64,000 bases of DNA from Parapristionchus giblindavisi (Eukaryota > Nematoda > Chromadorea > Rhabditida > Diplogasteridae), in NCBI GenBank assembly GCA_943737045.1, contig CALSFV010000216.1, positions 1,116,001 through 1,180,000 of the forward strand. The letters run 5' to 3'. How positions within the stretch are numbered: position 1 is the stretch's first letter; every line of letters begins with the position of its first letter. A model generated the notes under the pieces. The model saw only the letters and a program-made list of their open reading frames with translations, was not told the DNA's origin and did no database searches. Shown here one piece after another: positions 59,801-64,000 of the stretch. Position numbers and translations under genes: made by a program.

Positions 59801-62800
59801 AACACAAGATTACAGTTTGACATGAACTGAAGTGTAGATTATTCAGAATTTTTTGCTCATTCACGTGGTATATGCTACGATAAGTTTAGATTAAATATTG
59901 GCGTGTCACGAATTCTTTAATGCTAAAAATGCATGGTTCAATGTTGTTAATTCGGCTGGAGCGGCCGTTGTTCAACATGGAACGTTGCAAAATACTCAGA
60001 ATTTTTTGCTCTTTCGTTTGGTATATGACACGCTGGGTCTAGCAGAAAATTTTTCATGTCAGTTATTCTTTTGGTCTTATCAAAGTGAAAGCTACTTTTG
60101 TACTTTGGGCATTGTGGAATCAACACAAGATTACAGTTTGACATGAACTGAAGTGTAGATTATTCAGAATTTTTTGCTCTTTCACGTGGTATATGCTGCG
60201 ATAAGTTTAGATTAAATATTGGCGTGTCACGAATTCTTTAATGCTAAAAATGCATGGTTCAATGTTGTTAATTCGGCTGGAGCGGCCGTTGTTCAACATG
60301 GAACGTTGCAAAATACTCAGAATTTTTTGCTCTTTCGTTTGGTATATGACACGCTGGGTCTAGCAGAAAATTTTTCATGTCAGGTATTCTTTTGGTCTTA
60401 TCAAAGTGAAAGCTACTTTTGTACTTTGGGCATTGTGGAATCAACACAAGATTACAGTTTGACATGAACTGAAGTGTAGATTATTCAGAATTTTTTGCTC
60501 TTTCACGTGGTATATGCTACGATAAGTTTAGATTAAATATTGGCGTGTCACGAATTCTTTAATGCTAAAAATGCATGGTTCAATGTTGTTAATTCGGCTG
60601 GAGCGGCCGTTGTTCAACATGGAACGTTGCAAAATACTCAGAATTTTTTGCTCTTTCGTTTGGTATATGACACGCTGGGTCTAGCAGAAAATTTTTCATG
60701 TCAGTTATTCTTTTGGTCTTATCAAAGTGAAAGCTACTTTTGTACTTTGGGCATTGTGGAATCAATACAAGATTACAGTTTGACATGAACTGAAGTGTAG
60801 ATTATTCAGAATTTTTTGCTCTTTCACGTGGTATATGCTACGATAAGTTTAGATTAAATATTGGCGTGTCACGAATTCTTTAATGCTAAAAATGCATGGT
60901 TCAATGTTGTTAATTCGGCTGGAGCGGCCGTTGTTCAACATGGAACGTTGCAAAATACTCAGAATTTTTTGCTCTTTCGTTTGGTATATGACACGCTGGG
61001 TCTAGCAGAAAATTTTTCATGTCAGTTATTCTTTTGGTCTTATCAAAGTGAAAGCTACTTTTGTACTTTGGGCATTGTGGAATCAACACAAGATTACAGT
61101 TTGACATGAACTGAAGTGTAGATTATTCAGAATTTTTTGCTCTTTCACGTGGTATATGCTACGATAAGTTTAGATTAAATATTGGCGTGTCACGAATTCT
61201 TTAATGCTAAAAATGCATGGTTCAATGTTGTTAATTCGGCTGGAGCGGCCGTTGTTCAACATGGAACGTTGCAAAATACTCAGAATTTTTTGCTCTTTCG
61301 TTTGGTATATGACACGCTGGGTCTAGCAGAAAATTTTTCATGTCAGGTATTCTTTTGGTCTTATCAAAGTGAAAGCTACTTTTGTACTTTGGGCATTGTG
61401 GAATCAACACAAGATTACAGTTTGACATGAACTGAAGTGTAGATTATTCAGAATTTTTTGCTCTTTCACGTGGTATATGCTACGATAAGTTTAGATTAAA
61501 TATTGGCGTGTCACGAATTCTTTAATGCTAAAAATGCATGGTTCAATGTTGTTAATTCGGCTGGAGCGGCCGTTGTTCAACATGGAACGTTGCAAAATAC
61601 TCAGAATTTTTTGCTCTTTCGTTTGGTATATGACACGCTGGGTCTAGCAGAAAATTTTTCATGTCAGTTATTCTTTTGGTCTTATCAAAGTGAAAGCTAC
61701 TTTTGTACTTTGGGCATTGTGGAATCAACACAAGATTACAGTTTGACATGAACTGAAGTGTAGATTATTCAGAATTTTTTGCTCTTTCACGTGGTATATG
61801 CTACGATAAGTTTAGATTAAATATTGGCGTGTCACGAATTCTTTAATGCTAAAAATGCATGGTTCAATGTTGTTAATTCGGCTGGAGCGGCCGTTGTTCA
61901 ACATGGAACGTTGCAAAATACTCAGAATTTTTTGCTCTTTCGTTTGGTATATGACACGCTGGGTCTAGCAGAAAATTTTTCATGTCAGTTATTCTTTTGG
62001 TCTTATCAAAGTGAAAGCTACTTTTGTACTTTGGGCATTGTGGAATCAACACAAGATTACAGTTTGACATGAACTGAAGTGTAGATTATTCAGAATTTTT
62101 TGCTCTTTCACGTGGTATATGCTACGATAAGTTTAGATTAAATATTGGCGTGTCACGAATTCTTTAATGCTAAAAATGCATGGTTCAATGTTGTTAATTC
62201 GGCTGGAGCGGCCGTTGTTCAACATGGAACGTTGCAAAATACTCAGAATTTTTTGCTCTTTCGTTTGGTATATGACACGCTGGGTCTAGCAGAAAATTTT
62301 TCATGTCAGGTATTCTTTTGGTCTTATCAAAGTGAAAGCTACTTTTGTACTTTGGGCATTGTGGAATCAACACAAGATTACAGTTTGACATGAACTGAAG
62401 TGTAGATTATTCAGAATTTTTTGCTCATTCACGTGGTATATGCTACGATAAGTTTAGATTAAATATTGGCGTGTCACGAATTCTTTAATGCTAAAAATGC
62501 ATGGTTCAATGTTGTTAATTCGGCTGGAGCGGCCGTTGTTCAACATGGAACGTTGCAAAATACTCAGAATTTTTTGCTCTTTCGTTTGGTATATGACACG
62601 CTGGGTCTAGCAGAAAATTTTTCATGTCAGGTATTCTTTTGGTCTTATCAGAGTGAAAGCTACTTTTGTACTTTGGGCAATGTGGAATCAACACAAGATT
62701 ACAGTTTGACATGAACTGAAGTGTAGACTATTCAGAATTTTTTGCTCTTTCACGTGGTATATGCTACGATAAGTTTAGATTAAATATTGGCGTGACACGA

Positions 62801-64000
62801 ATTCTTTAATGCTAAAAATGCATGGTTCAATGTTGTTAATTCGGCTGGAGCGGCCGTTGTTCAACATGGAACGTTGCAAAATACTCAGAATTTTTTGCTC
62901 TTTCGTTTGGTATATGACACGCTGGGTCTAGCAGAAAATTTTTCATGTCAGGTATTCTTTTGGTCTTATCAAAGTGAAAGCTACTTTTGTACTTTGGGCA
63001 TTGTGGAATCAACACAAGATTACAGTTTGACATGAACTGAAGTGTAGATTATTCAGAATTTTTTGCTCTTTCACGTGGTATATGCTACGATAAGTTTAGA
63101 TTAAATATTGGCGTGACACGAATTCTTTAATGCTAAAAATGCATGGTTCAATGTTGTTAATTCGGCTGGAGCGGCCGTTGTTCAACATGGAACGTTGCAA
63201 AATACTCAGAATTTTTTGCTCTTTCGTTTGGTATATGACACGCTGGGTCTAGCAGAAAATTTTTCATGTCAGGTATTCTTTTGGTCTTATCAGAGTGAAA
63301 GCTACTTTTGTACTTTGGGCATTGTGGAATCAACACAAGATTACAGTTTGACATGAACTGAAGTGTAGATTATTCAGAATTTTTTGCTCTTTCACGTGGT
63401 ATATGCTACGATAAGTTTAGATTAAATATTGGCGTGTCACGAATTCTTTAATGCTAAAAATGCATGGTTCAATGTTGTTAATTCGGCTGGAGCGGCCGTT
63501 ATTCCACATGGAACGTTGCAAAATACTCAGAATTTTTTGTTCTTTCGTTTGGTATATGACACGCTGGGTCTAGCAGAAAATTTTTCATGTCAGGTATTCT
63601 TTTGGTCTTATCAGAGTGCAAGCTACTTTTGTACTTTGGGCATTGTGGAATCAACACAAGATTACAGTTTGACATGAACTGAAGTGTTTATTATTCAGAA
63701 TTTTTTGCTCTTTCACGTGGTATATGCTACGATAAGTTTAGATTAAATATTGGCGTGTCACGAATTCTTTAATGCTAAAAATGCATGGTTCAATGTTGTT
63801 AATTCGGCTGGAGCGGCCGCTGTTCAACATGGAACGTTGCAAAATACTCAGAATTTTTTGCTCTTTCGTTTAGTATATGACACGCTGGGTCTAGCAGAAA
63901 ATTTTTCATGTCAGGTATTCTTTTGGTCTTATCAGAGTGAAAGCTACTTTTGTACTTTGGGCATTGTGGAATCAACACAAGATTACAGTTTGACATGAAC
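53801..64000 (+). repeat. 321-bp satellite array, right block (32 units, open-ended)
   Basis: Continuation of the left array in the same orientation and phase: 32 units, all exactly 321 bp. GTCAGTTATTC and GTCAGGTATTC variants alternate irregularly. Marker variants show block duplication. GCTCATTCACG occurs near 56645, 58892, 59855 and 62423 (7, 3 and 8 units apart). GCTGCGATAAG occurs near 56985, 59232 and 60195. GGAATCAATACAAG occurs near 54990, 57550 and 60760 (8 and 10 units apart). From about 62466 units become more diverse. The array runs past the window end, so its length is unknown. Confidence 0.96.

Overview
The window is eukaryotic, almost certainly from an invertebrate and probably an arthropod. 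The evidence is long satellite arrays, a Penelope-like retroelement of the Naiad type, hAT and mariner relics, a U6 snRNA pseudogene and a LINE tail. No host gene can be supported. The window is a tandem satellite array split by one very large composite mobile element.

Layout. 1-998: AT-rich flank with nothing recognisable. 999-28158: 83 head-to-tail copies of a 321-bp satellite, in several higher-order repeat (HOR) domains (1773-bp HOR, mixed 321/642-bp block, 1604-bp HOR, 1926-bp HOR). 28159-53800: a 25,642-bp element that starts AG, ends CT, and is flanked by a perfect 6-bp target-site duplication GGCGTG taken from the satellite. 53801-64000: the same satellite resumes in phase (32 visible units) and runs off the window.

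The inserted element is a giant foldback. Without one later retroelement insertion, its two arms are both 8,491 bp, inverted, nearly identical and of equal length, around a 2,267-bp unique centre (43043-45309). The AG/CT ends, the 6-bp duplication and the 19.2-kb ancestral size resemble Polinton/Maverick elements. However, I see no polymerase B, integrase, ATPase, protease or capsid gene, so that relationship is inference. The arms hold a terminal mini-foldback, a triplicated subterminal module, a 39-bp CT-rich minisatellite, a 563-bp hAT MITE, tRNA-like stretches and a second inner inverted repeat. The centre holds a decayed mariner transposase, a U6 pseudogene, a LINE tail and a GTCAT-type tandem repeat.

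Only the left arm carries a tandem Penelope-like insertion (28625-34970 plus a ~46-bp target duplication): a 5'-truncated copy followed by a complete 4.5-kb copy. The complete copy encodes the only convincing protein in the window. It has an N-terminal GIY-YIG endonuclease, a CxC motif and a C-terminal reverse transcriptase, which is the permuted order of Naiad elements. Its pseudo-LTR has all conserved parts of a hammerhead ribozyme in a split order, and its leader shows nested pseudoknots.

Relative order of events: the hAT insertion came before arm duplication or last homogenisation; the foldback element inserted into an already formed satellite array; the Penelope-like element inserted into the left arm last. 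The many small ORFs repeating every 321 bp are satellite artefacts and are not annotated as genes.
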